Source: Pedobacter sp. Leaf250 (GTDB lineage Bacteria > Bacteroidota > Bacteroidia > Sphingobacteriales > Sphingobacteriaceae). From it: 64,000 nucleotides of DNA. Below the pieces are notes generated by a model, which was not told the origin of the DNA, ran no database searches, and worked only from the letters and a program-made list of their open reading frames with translations. Position 1 is the first letter of the stretch. Each line of letters opens with the position of its first letter. Below are positions 54,991 to 63,591 of this stretch, one piece after another. Made by a program: the position numbers and the translations under genes. Location of the stretch: contig NZ_CAKLBU010000016.1 in NCBI RefSeq assembly GCF_920984735.1, positions 47,089-111,088 of the forward strand, read 5' to 3'.

Positions 54991-55233
54991 ATGTATTTTA
55001 ATATCATAACCAATAGATTCATAATCCCTTAGCAAATTCAGTATGTTCTTGAATACACCGTCCGAAATATAATATCAATGATAAGATTCGCCAGGCATTA
55101 AAGCAACCGCAAATCCGCAAGATTCAGGCTTCCAACATAAAAGTTACGCCTAACCAGTGCATCAAAAACAAATCTGTGTTGCAAAAAAAAGAAGCGCTAT
55201 TATAAATCTACCTCTTCCCCATTTAAAGGAATG

Positions 55234-55965
55234 CTAAAATATCCAGTTGAGTAAAACCATGGCAATAGCAGCGCTAAGGGTACTTAAAAAGTTCACCGCA
55301 TCGTTTCCCAATAAACCCTTGCGCTCCAATAAGGCGCCAAGTACCGAATCCATCAGATTTCCAATGGTCCCTGCTACAACTATCCAGAAAAAAGAAACAT
55401 CAAATCCAAATCCCAAACCATAGATTAAAGCAATGAAACAACTGCCGCACATTCCAATTAATGTACCTTCCAAACTAATTACACCATCCATTCCACAACG
55501 ATCGGCCTTCAGGGTTAAAATATTAAAGAAACGTTTGCCATATATCATGCCCAGTTCCGACGCCAGGGTATCTGCAGTTGCTGATGAAAACCCAGTGGCC
55601 ATAACCAGCAACATCAAACCAGTCCATTCGGGATAAAATAGGATCACCAGGGCCGAAAAGCCCGAAATACCTGCATTGGCCAATACCTGGCCAGCCCTCC
55701 GCCCCCCTTTGCCTTCAGCCATTGAAACGAATATTTTTTTATATCCCCTTTTCCAGGAGGTGGCAACGGATCCCAATACAAAAAAACCAGTCATCATCAT
55801 CAAGCCCGTAAACCCGGCAGCCGAAGCAATAAGCGATGCGAGCAATCCACCCGTACAGGCGGCTAATACGGTCAATTTTTTCGCCAAAATACTGTACGCC
55901 ATTCCGGTTACAATGATGATGACCAACCAAATATCAAATTCCCGAATGGCTATAGTATCGAACAC
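55234..55965 (-). CDS. DUF92/TMEM19 family membrane protein
   Basis: A 243-residue protein with about six membrane segments. Family-typical segments are GGLLASLIASAAGFTGLMMMTGFFVLGSVATSWKRGYK, SATADTLASELG and GVISLEGTLIGMCGS. DUF92 proteins include the plant phytyl-phosphate kinase VTE6; bacterial members may act on polyprenyl phosphates, but the role here is unproven. Confidence 0.88.
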   Translation of the reverse strand: MFDTIAIREFDIWLVIIIVTGMAYSILAKKLTVLAACTGGLLASLIASAAGFTGLMMMTGFFVLGSVATSWKRGYKKIFVSMAEGKGGRRAGQVLANAGISGFSALVILFYPEWTGLMLLVMATGFSSATADTLASELGMIYGKRFFNILTLKADRCGMDGVISLEGTLIGMCGSCFIALIYGLGFGFDVSFFWIVVAGTIGNLMDSVLGALLERKGLLGNDAVNFLSTLSAAIAMVLLNWIF

Positions 55966-56138
55966 GATTCAAATTTAAACTTTCCATGCTAACATCAGTT
56001 ATTTTTTGTCCTTCTATTTGCTGAATCATTCTCGAAAAAAATGATTTGCAAGGCGATTATAAAAACACTCCTATTTAGTTTAAGTATTGTTTTTTTGACG
56101 GATGTGTAATAGATTAGAGAAAACTAACCAACAAAACA

Positions 56139-56237
56139 ATGGAAAAAATTAATTTAATCTCGGGTTGCCTGATGCTGTTATCCAGCTTTGGCCTTCTTGT
56201 ATTCCTTTGTCGCCCAAACAGCAAGGAAACCGATTAG
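56139..56237 (+). CDS. Possible 32-residue membrane peptide
   Basis: Short frame MEKINLISGCLMLLSSFGLLVFLC followed by RPNSKETD, a single hydrophobic helix. It ends 2 bp before a strong GC-rich hairpin, which suggests a short transcript ends here. No homology evidence. Confidence 0.35.
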   Translation: MEKINLISGCLMLLSSFGLLVFLCRPNSKETD

Positions 56238-56239
56238 AA

Positions 56240-56273
56240 TTTGGGCCGGTTAAGTTTACGTAATCGGCCCAAA
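56240..56273 (+). terminator. GC-rich hairpin after a tiny frame
   Basis: TTTGGGCCG (56240-56248) pairs with CGGCCCAAA (56265-56273); TTA/TAA inside extends it. No T-run follows on the plus strand, so it may be a terminator or a structured RNA end. Confidence 0.5.
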
Positions 56274-56383
56274 CAACAACCTTTAGGTAACAACTATTCT
56301 TGCTGATCCTATTCAAATCCAGAACAGAGAACCTCAATTTAATGGAAGGTATTTTCGACTAAAGCGATAAAATCATGGCTTGT

Positions 56384-56626
56384 TCAAACAGAGTCGATAA
56401 AAGTTTCAGGTATGGAAAGGGGTTGCCTGCTTTTATCCAAAACATGCATCACATTTACGGCCTGTAAACTGTTTCCTACAAAGCTTATCTCAAATTGAAC
56501 CATTTCAAACCGTTTAAATATGGCCAATGGATCTTCGTTGTGAAAACTAATTTTTTGCTTGTTGGTATCCTTAATGAAACCAAACCCTGCTGTTTTGTTG
56601 TATGATATGACTACGCCCCTTCTCAT
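56384..56626 (-). CDS. Cold-shock-domain-like protein
   Basis: An 80-residue protein. MRRGVVISYNKTAGFGFIKDTNKQKISFHNEDPLA follows the cold-shock fold with the RNP1-like GFGFIK, although RNP2 (VFVH) is changed to ISFH. The tail VQFEISFVGNSLQAVNVMHV completes the small beta barrel. It would bind single-stranded RNA or DNA. A diverged member, single gene. Confidence 0.75.
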   Translation of the reverse strand: MRRGVVISYNKTAGFGFIKDTNKQKISFHNEDPLAIFKRFEMVQFEISFVGNSLQAVNVMHVLDKSRQPLSIPETFIDSV

Positions 56627-56803
56627 GAGATTATATAATTAAGTTGTTTACGGGGCGATTAATATTAAAACCGTATTTATACCTAAAAAGTTTTACAGCA
56701 GGCATGAAAAATAACACATTAAGTAAATCCTGGTTGATGAAAGGACAAGAAACAATTCGGATAATATCTGAAGCTCACTTTAATCAAAACACCACTTGAT
56801 GAA

Positions 56804-57493
56804 TTAAAATTGTGTGTTGAGCGAAATCCTGAAAACCGATATTAAAGTTCTTTTCTGGTACGCCTGGTCAGCTATTAGCCCATAATCAAAAGTTGTTTCA
56901 ACCTTTTTACTAAAGCGGTAACCAAGAGAAACATAAGGTCTGTTTTGATCAAAAAGATGACCATTAACCTCTTTTTGGTTTAAAATATTTAAGAATAGTT
57001 CATTTTGTAGTCCGGCATATAAACCTGAAGTAAATTCCTGATCAGCAATTAACGGAAAAACTGCAGAAACGAAACCTCTCGTCCTCATACTAAACGCATT
57101 ACCTGATTCCTGTAAAAAGCGCTCTTCCAGGCGCCCCCTCAATTGAAATTCTATGCGCTTAATTTTAAACTCGTATTGGTATTGTTGATAAATCCGATGT
57201 TCATAAGTGTATGCCTCATCTTCCATCGATTCGCCCTTGTAGGCATAACCAATGGCCAGGCTATGAAATTTATCAAAGTTGTAAGCTAAAGCGCTCCTCA
57301 ATAGCAATGTTTGAAATTGCCCAAGTTTCTCCTCCGAGCGGCCTTGCGCATCAAACAAAAGATCAAATTTTTCATTAAGCTGCTGCCCGTGCGACCAGAA
57401 GAACCAATATTGCTTTGTTTTGTCTTGTGCGAATGCCAAGGTCTGCAACGCAAAAACGGCTATAATGAGTAAGACTACTTTTTTTATTTTCAT
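56804..57493 (-). CDS. DUF2490 family outer-membrane barrel protein
   Basis: A 229-residue protein with a signal peptide (MKIKKVVLLIIAVFALQTLAFAQ) and repeated amphipathic strands: KTKQYWFFWSHGQQLNEKFDLLFDAQGR, LLLRSALAYNFDKFHSLAIGYAY, FQLRGRLEERF. The final residue is Phe (SLNTQF), common in outer-membrane barrels. DUF2490 function is unknown. Confidence 0.85.
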   Translation of the reverse strand: MKIKKVVLLIIAVFALQTLAFAQDKTKQYWFFWSHGQQLNEKFDLLFDAQGRSEEKLGQFQTLLLRSALAYNFDKFHSLAIGYAYKGESMEDEAYTYEHRIYQQYQYEFKIKRIEFQLRGRLEERFLQESGNAFSMRTRGFVSAVFPLIADQEFTSGLYAGLQNELFLNILNQKEVNGHLFDQNRPYVSLGYRFSKKVETTFDYGLIADQAYQKRTLISVFRISLNTQF

Positions 57494-57606
57494 TGATAAG
57501 CCAACATCCGTTTTTTAATAAGGTTTGAAGTTTATGCAGATCTACGTATTCTAAATTTAAGCAAAACTGCTATTCAATTTTTCTTGTTGATAGGGAAAAT
57601 CCCACT

Positions 57607-58806
57607 ATGAAAAACAGAAATTTATACCGAACAACCTTATTCATTAGCATGATGACGGCCACAGTTGCGCAGGCCCAAAGGGGTATTCCACCAAAAGAGG
57701 TAACCAGATCCGTATCAGTTACCAAATACGCCCAGATAATGGAATTTAAGCCCGAGATGCTAAAACTATTAAAAACGCCTCCGGGTTGGCAGGTTACCCT
57801 CGCAGCTTCCGGCCTGGGAAAACCTCGCATGCTTTACACCAGTCCTACCGGAAAAGTATATGTAACACGTAGAGATGGTGGCGATGTACTGATGTTAGAT
57901 GATGCAAATAAAGATTATAAGTTTGAAAATTTAATCACTGTTCTATCCAATTTCAAGGGCGTTCATGGCATCACCATGAAAGATAACTGGATGTACCTCT
58001 GCAACAGCAACGAAGTTCGTCGTTATCCGGTAAAGCCTGATGGCACACTAAATGTTTATGCAGCAGAAACTATAGTTAAAGATTTACCTGATGGAGGCCA
58101 GCATCCAAACCGTACTATGGACTTCGGTCCGGATGGAATGTTATACATCAGTGTTGGCTCGCTTTGTAACGATTGTAAGGAAAGCGATAAGGAAACGGCT
58201 ACAATGCTTCAGGTCGATCCAAAAACATGGGGCAGGAAAATTTATGCCAGCGGATTACGCAATACCATTGGCTTCGATTGGCATCCGCAAACCAAAGAAC
58301 TTTGGGGCATAGATAATGGCGGCGATACGAAAGGAAGTAACTGGCCACCCGAAGAAGTCAATCACATTATCCAGGGTGCTGATTATGGTTTTCCTTATGC
58401 TTACGGAAAACAGGAAGTGGATAAAAGCCGGGAAGATCCTGCAGGAAATACCAAGGAAGCCGTTGTTAAAAATACCCAGCCCTCAACACTGGAACTTACT
58501 GCCCACATGGCACCGATTGGTTTTACATTTTTTCGGGGTGCATCAAATATCCCGGCCGAATGGGCTGGTGATGGTTTAGTAGCCTGGCATGGTTCATGGA
58601 ATGCCGAAAAACCTGTCGGATTTAAAGTGCAGCGCATCCATTTCGAAAATGGCATAGCCGTAAAAGCGGAAGATTTTTTAACTGGATTTCTGCAGGGCGA
58701 ATCGCGTTTCGGTCGTCCCGCTGGAATTACCGTTACCCAAGAAGGTGTTATTTACATTTCTGATGATGCAGCTGGAAATATTTATGCCATTAAAAAAACC
58801 AATTAA
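57607..58806 (+). CDS. Sorbosone-dehydrogenase-like PQQ-type sugar dehydrogenase, secreted
   Basis: A 399-residue protein with a signal peptide (ending near AQAQ) and a six-bladed propeller of the GSDH/L-sorbosone dehydrogenase group: GVHGITMKDNWMYLC, NRTMDFGPDGMLYISVGSLCNDC, ASGLRNTIGFDWHPQTKELWGIDNGGD, EEVNHIIQGADYGFPYAYG. It oxidises a sugar or aldehyde in the periplasm, if it has kept cofactor binding. The next gene begins 2 bp later. Confidence 0.88.
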   Translation: MKNRNLYRTTLFISMMTATVAQAQRGIPPKEVTRSVSVTKYAQIMEFKPEMLKLLKTPPGWQVTLAASGLGKPRMLYTSPTGKVYVTRRDGGDVLMLDDANKDYKFENLITVLSNFKGVHGITMKDNWMYLCNSNEVRRYPVKPDGTLNVYAAETIVKDLPDGGQHPNRTMDFGPDGMLYISVGSLCNDCKESDKETATMLQVDPKTWGRKIYASGLRNTIGFDWHPQTKELWGIDNGGDTKGSNWPPEEVNHIIQGADYGFPYAYGKQEVDKSREDPAGNTKEAVVKNTQPSTLELTAHMAPIGFTFFRGASNIPAEWAGDGLVAWHGSWNAEKPVGFKVQRIHFENGIAVKAEDFLTGFLQGESRFGRPAGITVTQEGVIYISDDAAGNIYAIKKTN

Positions 58807-58808
58807 TT

Positions 58809-59783
58809 ATGAAAACATTAACATATATCACCTTATCGATTGTCTGTATAGCAACTATAGCTGCAGCAGTACCAGAACCTTCTCCAAGAATCGAATTTGA
58901 TGCACTCGAAAGCTACCCCGAAGGAATAGCATTTGATCCGGCAGCAAATGTATATTATGTATCGTCTGCCCGTTTGGGTAACATTGGCAAAGTAAGTGCT
59001 CAGGGGAATTATAGCATATTACATGGCGATACCACCTTAAAATCGACTTATGGTTTAAAAATCCACCCGGATGGCAAAATACTTTATGCTTGTGTAAGTG
59101 ATGCCAATTACAGTAAATATACAAATCCGGCTACCAGAATGAAGATGGCAAGGTTAATTGCCATTGATATTTCATCTGGAAAAAAAATAAGTGATGTAGA
59201 TTTATCGGGTCTTCTGCCAGGCAAGCATTTTGCCAATGATATTGCTTTCGATAGCCAAAAGAATAGTTATGTTACAGATAGCTATGCAGGGGCAATTTAT
59301 AAAATAACACCGGGCGGTATTGCATCAGTTTTTGCGAAAGATGAAAATTTCAAAACCGAAGGTGTTGGCTTGAATGGAATAGTTTATCATCCTGATGGTT
59401 ATCTAATTGTAGATAATAGTGCTAAAGGTCAATTATTTAAAGTAATGCTGAATAACCCAAAAATGGTGAATAAAATCGCTATTGATCAATATTTTTTAGG
59501 AGCAGATGGATTGTTGCTGAACGACAAAAACAACCTCACAATGGTTGTAAATGGTGGTAGCGATAAGATATATAAGCTAACAAGTGGCGATAATTGGGCA
59601 ACTGCTAAAGTAAGTGCATCTACTACTTCCACAGATCGTTTTACCTATCCATCAACGGCTACCATGAATGGCAAAGACATCTGGATTATGAATGCTCAGT
59701 TCAATCAATTGTTAGACAGCAATTCAGTACCCGTTAAAAAGTTTGCTATCCAAAAAGCAATTTTTAAACCGGTAATGCCTTAA
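58809..59783 (+). CDS. SMP-30/gluconolactonase-like secreted protein
   Basis: A 324-residue protein with a signal peptide (ending near IAAAVPEP). A beta-propeller with repeats SYPEGIAFDPAANVYYVSSARLG, FANDIAFDSQKNSYVTDSYAGAIYKI, GLNGIVYHPDGYLIVDNSAKGQLFKV. It may hydrolyse a lactone made by the dehydrogenase encoded 2 bp upstream; that pairing is an inference from order. Confidence 0.82.
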   Translation: MKTLTYITLSIVCIATIAAAVPEPSPRIEFDALESYPEGIAFDPAANVYYVSSARLGNIGKVSAQGNYSILHGDTTLKSTYGLKIHPDGKILYACVSDANYSKYTNPATRMKMARLIAIDISSGKKISDVDLSGLLPGKHFANDIAFDSQKNSYVTDSYAGAIYKITPGGIASVFAKDENFKTEGVGLNGIVYHPDGYLIVDNSAKGQLFKVMLNNPKMVNKIAIDQYFLGADGLLLNDKNNLTMVVNGGSDKIYKLTSGDNWATAKVSASTTSTDRFTYPSTATMNGKDIWIMNAQFNQLLDSNSVPVKKFAIQKAIFKPVMP

Positions 59784-59786
59784 ATC

Positions 59787-59825
59787 AAAAATGTCAAATC
59801 CAGATGTGATGGATTTTGACATTTT
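59787..59825 (+). terminator. Rho-independent terminator of the sugar dehydrogenase/SMP-30 operon
   Basis: AAAATGTCAAATCC (59788-59801) and GGATTTTGACATTTT (59811-59825) form a long stem with a single bulge, followed by a T-rich tail, just after the stop at 59783. Confidence 0.8.
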
Positions 59826-59908
59826 CTTATTCATTATAAAAGGCTTTAAAGTCTTTTTAGTTTTTGGTATGTTGGCAATATAAAAAAAGATATTTTATAC
59901 GGCCGTTT

Positions 59909-60295
59909 TTATTTCTGCCTTTCTTTGTGCAGGTTATATGTCTCATGGATCTGTTCATCAATTCTAAGTAACCGAAGAATAACATTAGCTGGCACAGGTT
60001 CATCTATGTTCCATTTCCAGAATAAAGTATCAGGTACATGTTCAAAATTAATCACTTGATTTCCCGACCGTAATTTCCAATAAAACACGGTACTACTGAT
60101 TACCTGTTTCTCTTCAATATAAAATGTTTTCTTTTCAATATCTGCAATGGTAACCTTGTCAGTATCAATTGGCGAAAGTTTCATGGTTCGTTCATGACGA
60201 TTAGCTTTCAATCCTTTAGGAACATAAAGCGCCGCAATTAGCGAGATGGGCAAAATTATAATCGCTAATAAAATTACAAGATGTTTGGTTTTCAT
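59909..60295 (-). CDS. Hypothetical membrane-anchored protein
   Basis: A 128-residue protein with one N-terminal membrane segment (about 5-26, HLVILLAIIILPISLIAAL) and a beta-type soluble domain (FYIEEKQVISSTVFYWKLRSGNQVINFEHVPDTL). Unrecognised. The spacer 60296-60573 upstream holds coding-like fragments broken by stops. Confidence 0.6.
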   Translation of the reverse strand: MKTKHLVILLAIIILPISLIAALYVPKGLKANRHERTMKLSPIDTDKVTIADIEKKTFYIEEKQVISSTVFYWKLRSGNQVINFEHVPDTLFWKWNIDEPVPANVILRLLRIDEQIHETYNLHKERQK

Positions 60296-60573
60296 TTTAA
60301 GAGATCAACGTTTTAATAATATCCCCAAAATTCCGCAGAACCTAAACCTTTATCAATAGCTCAAAAAGACTATTTTACTTAGTCTCAACCTTAAATTTGC
60401 TTTGAATGAGTTGATTTTCTTGAGTTAGTGCTACGTTAAATTCCAGAATTTAATTCAAACGTAATGATTTACCTGCCCATGCTTTTGGATCAACTTTATC
60501 AGATGTATTTTGAATAATGTACCTGTTCTCATTTTCTTTAAGGCATGTTAACTCCAATTATTGATGGAAGAAG

Positions 60574-60882
60574 CTAGGGTTTTTGGGTATGCAGTATCTT
60601 ATCAATTTGTTTGAGCAACATCCTGATCTCTCGTTTGGTGAGGTCCATTAATTTAGCTTCATTACTATATAAGTTTTGGAGAAACTGCCTGAAAATGGTA
60701 AGGTATTGCGCAGAATGCTTATCCATTGCAATTAAAGTTGCTTTGATGATTTCGCTACCCACTTCCAGGCCCTCTTCAATCTGGTTTGATGCAAAATTTA
60801 ATTCACTAAACAACGTTTGCTCAGCATTGGCTATCTTCAAATTATACATATGCTTTTTTAGATATAAACTTCCCATAATCAT
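60574..60882 (-). CDS. Hypothetical helical protein
   Basis: A 102-residue helical, charged protein with no signal peptide (ANAEQTLFSELNFASNQIEEGLEVGSEIIKATLIAMDKHSAQYL). Two ATGs compete (60882, 60876). No family recognised. Confidence 0.5.
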   Translation of the reverse strand: MIMGSLYLKKHMYNLKIANAEQTLFSELNFASNQIEEGLEVGSEIIKATLIAMDKHSAQYLTIFRQFLQNLYSNEAKLMDLTKREIRMLLKQIDKILHTQKP

Positions 60883-60953
60883 GCCAGTTGAATAGTCTGG
60901 GCAGCATAATGAGATAATTATGACTATAAAGCAAATTAATATTTATCTGTAAA

Positions 60954-61205
60954 TTACTGTTCTGAAAGAAACGCTGCATAGTGCTGATAACCAACAAATT
61001 GCGAAAGGCAATCGCACACAAACAAGGAGTAACCATTCATTGGTTTTAAACCGAATACACCTCTAATAGTGTGTTCAGAAAGATAATTTTTATCCTGAAT
61101 AAATATGCTGTGAGAAATTTCCTTGCAATCTTGAACGGTTATTTCATTAATTCCGCATTTTAAAAGAACCAACTTTTTCAGATCATCATGAATATTAGCT
61201 ACCAT
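60954..61205 (-). CDS. Small protein with a Bacteroidota SxxTIRxxFG...Gy motif
   Basis: An 83-residue protein. The segment CKEISHSIFIQDKNYLSEHTIRGVFGLKP...SLFVCDCLSQFVGYQHYAAF follows a helical pattern (S..T.rr.fG......ft.d.Ls.f.Gy....F) often seen at the N termini of larger Bacteroidota proteins. Here it stands alone. Function unknown; could be a DNA- or protein-binding module. Confidence 0.55.
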   Translation of the reverse strand: MVANIHDDLKKLVLLKCGINEITVQDCKEISHSIFIQDKNYLSEHTIRGVFGLKPMNGYSLFVCDCLSQFVGYQHYAAFLSEQ

Positions 61206-61476
61206 AATAAATTTGCTCAGTTAATACTAAAATATGTTAATTAAGATGTGATGCTTGCTTTCAAAAAATAGCTATGAATGAAATAAAACTAATTAGTTTC
61301 AGCTATTAAAAATCTTTGAATAAAAGCACCAATAATAATTAATGGAAGCACGCCATTAAAATTTCTCCGGCATAAATAGTCTCTTCCATCAATACCCTAA
61401 CTACAAACATTTTTAAGTGGATAATGGTTTGCTGTCATTTGTTAAAACAATTGAGCAGGTACTCCGTTATTAGATC

Positions 61477-61575
61477 ATGGCATTTAAAGCAGCAATAACA
61501 GTAGGCATAACAATTGGCCTGATATCATTTTTTGGCATTCGAAAAATTATAAATGATCGTAGGTCTACTTATTAG
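61477..61575 (+). CDS. Possible 32-residue membrane peptide
   Basis: Short frame MAFKAAITVGITIGLISFFG followed by a basic IRKIINDRRSTY. A plausible single helix with positive C-terminal end. No terminator or homology support. Confidence 0.3.
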   Translation: MAFKAAITVGITIGLISFFGIRKIINDRRSTY

Positions 61576-61650
61576 AGAATTACATGTAGTTTATCGGTTA
61601 TAACTAAATTTTGAATGCGATAGCATTATCAATTTAGGCGTTTGAATTGA

Positions 61651-63009
61651 TTACTTTCCGATACAAAACTTCGTAAAAATATTCTTCAACAAATCATCGG
61701 TGGTTACGGTACCGGTAATTTCACCTAAATAATGTAGCGCCTGTTTAATATCCATGGCTAAAAAATCTGAAGTCACTGGATTATCTACATTATCCAAAAC
61801 CCGCTGTAGAGCATTTTCAGTTTGTTTCAACGCTTCTACATGACGGATATTGGTAACCAATGTTTCACTGGTGTTGATATGATGCAGGTTAACCTGCTCC
61901 AATAAAGTTGTTTTAAGTTCGTCAATACCTTGTTTTTCCTTGGCCGAGATAAACACCACATTCATATTACCGAAAGCTTTCCGCTGTTCAGTATCAATCA
62001 AATCAGCCTTGTTAACCAAAACCAGATAAGGTATTTCCAGTTGTACCAAACCCCTCACCTGCTCTTCTATTTCAGCAACGCTTTGAGAGGCATCTGCCAT
62101 GTAAATAATCAGCTTGGCCTGCTTCATCTTTTCCAAAGTGCGCTCCACACCCAAGGCCTCAATAATATCAGCAGTATCGCGAATACCAGCAGTATCAATA
62201 AACCGAAAAACAATACCACCAATGGTCAGTTCATCTTCAATCGTATCTCGTGTAGTACCGGCAATATCCGAAACAATGGCACGTTCCTCGTTTAACAATG
62301 CATTAAGCAAGGTAGATTTACCCACATTCGGCTTACCAGCAATTACAATCGGCACACCATTTTTGATCACATTACCCATCTCAAATGAAGATATCAAACG
62401 GCGTAAAACGTGATTAATTTTATGAACCAAATGGGTCAACTGCTCACGGTTGGCAAACTCAACATCTTCTTCAGCAAAATCAAGTTCAAGCTCAATCATC
62501 GACGCAAAATGGATCAACTGCTCCCGCAAAGCCTTAAGTTCTGTTGCAAAACCTCCACGCATTTGCTGCATCGCTACATCATGCGATGCTTTAGAATTTG
62601 ACGCAATTAAATCGGCCACGGCTTCTGCCTGACTTAAATCAAATGCACCATTTAGAAATGCCCTCAAGGTAAATTCACCAGGCTTTGCTGCCCTTGCACC
62701 CTTGCTGATTAAAAGATTAATGATCTGCTGAATGATATAGTTAGATCCGTGACAGGAAATCTCTACCACATTTTCTTTGGTGTACGATTTTGGCGCAACA
62801 AATAATCCAGCCACTACCTCATCAACAATATGCTCACCATCTTTAACCAATCCAAAATGAAGGGTATGCGAAGCCTGTTGCTCCAGATCTTTCCCCGCGA
62901 ATATCGCATTGGCGAGTGAGATAGCATCAGGGCCCGACAGGCGGATCACGCCAATAGCACCTGAACCAGACGGTGTAGATAATGCAACTATGGTATCTTG
63001 ATTATTCAT
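61651..63009 (-). CDS. mnmE: tRNA modification GTPase MnmE
   Basis: A 452-residue protein. N-terminal TrmE fold (TIVALSTPSGSGAIGVIRLSGPDA), helical domain with an inserted G domain: G1 GKPNVGKST, G2/G3 GTTRDT and DTAGIRDT, G4 NKAD, and the C-terminal FCIGK with the Cys used for modification. With MnmG it makes the 5-carboxymethylaminomethyl group on wobble uridine of tRNA. Length is normal. A TATTTTTG -7 box lies 18-25 bp upstream. Confidence 0.97.
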   Translation of the reverse strand: MNNQDTIVALSTPSGSGAIGVIRLSGPDAISLANAIFAGKDLEQQASHTLHFGLVKDGEHIVDEVVAGLFVAPKSYTKENVVEISCHGSNYIIQQIINLLISKGARAAKPGEFTLRAFLNGAFDLSQAEAVADLIASNSKASHDVAMQQMRGGFATELKALREQLIHFASMIELELDFAEEDVEFANREQLTHLVHKINHVLRRLISSFEMGNVIKNGVPIVIAGKPNVGKSTLLNALLNEERAIVSDIAGTTRDTIEDELTIGGIVFRFIDTAGIRDTADIIEALGVERTLEKMKQAKLIIYMADASQSVAEIEEQVRGLVQLEIPYLVLVNKADLIDTEQRKAFGNMNVVFISAKEKQGIDELKTTLLEQVNLHHINTSETLVTNIRHVEALKQTENALQRVLDNVDNPVTSDFLAMDIKQALHYLGEITGTVTTDDLLKNIFTKFCIGK

Positions 63010-63026
63010 GTATATGTTTCGTGCCG

Positions 63027-63034
63027 CAAAAATA
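63027..63034 (-). promoter_or_regulatory. -7 element of mnmE
   Basis: TATTTTTG on the minus strand, a full TAnnTTTG match, 17 bp from the mnmE ATG. No clear -33 element. Confidence 0.5.
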
Positions 63035-63129
63035 AAGCAATTTGAATGTTATATCGTGAGGATTAGGTAATTTTTTTACCATGGTGAAAATCAAATCCAC
63101 TCAAAAAATATTGCGCTTACTTATCTGCT

Positions 63130-63291
63130 GAATATCTGCTACATGTACATGATCATTGATGACTAATTAAACAAATTCATTCCCAAAGCAAAAAGCACCT
63201 ACTCATTACAGCAGATGCTTTTTATTATGATAATCATCCGATGAATAGCTGCAACATGCACATATTCATCGGATGACTAAATCAACATTTC
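63130..63291. repeat. Two imperfect ~49-bp direct repeats with hairpins
   Basis: Copies at about 63130-63178 and 63243-63291 share GAATAtCTGCtACATG-ACAT and GATGACTAA blocks. Between them is AAAAAGCA/TGCTTTTT (63190-63197 / 63216-63223), a terminator-like hairpin, and overlapping the second copy is a perfect 12-bp stem CATCCGATGAAT (63235-63246) / ATTCATCGGATG (63264-63275). There is no reading frame in 63010-63591, so this could be a repeat family, a small RNA, or a regulatory array. Confidence 0.45.
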
Positions 63292-63402
63292 TCACGCTCA
63301 TTCACAACTTTTCTTCACGTAGGCTGTACTAAAAACACACAAACTCAAATGTCATTATATTCCTCCTATGTTTACAAAGTAATAAATTTGTAGATATAAT
63401 TG

Positions 63403-63477
63403 AGAAAGAATGAGAGCACATATATTCCAAATAGCTTATTAGCATATTGTATTTAAGAAATTGCCTCATTCTTTTCT
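63403..63477 (+). ncRNA. Structured end of IS110 element, candidate bridge-RNA region
   Basis: The ~190 bp before the transposase contain an inverted repeat AGAAAGAATGAG (63403-63414) / CTCATTCTTTTCT (63465-63477, one bulged T). IS110-group elements encode a non-coding bridge RNA in the end upstream of the transposase. The position fits; exact RNA ends and the element's left end are not defined here. Confidence 0.35.
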
Positions 63478-63591
63478 ATCTTTTCGAGTTTGAACAGAAT
63501 GTAAGGAATTGTGCACTGCGCTATATCCAGAATATCCAAAAGGAGAAAAAACGAAGGGAGATTCATCAATTATAAAGCTAAACTTTAACTG

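Noticed and set aside
56704..56799. 31-codon frame before the DUF2490 gene end
   Set aside because: No hydrophobic, domain or terminator support.
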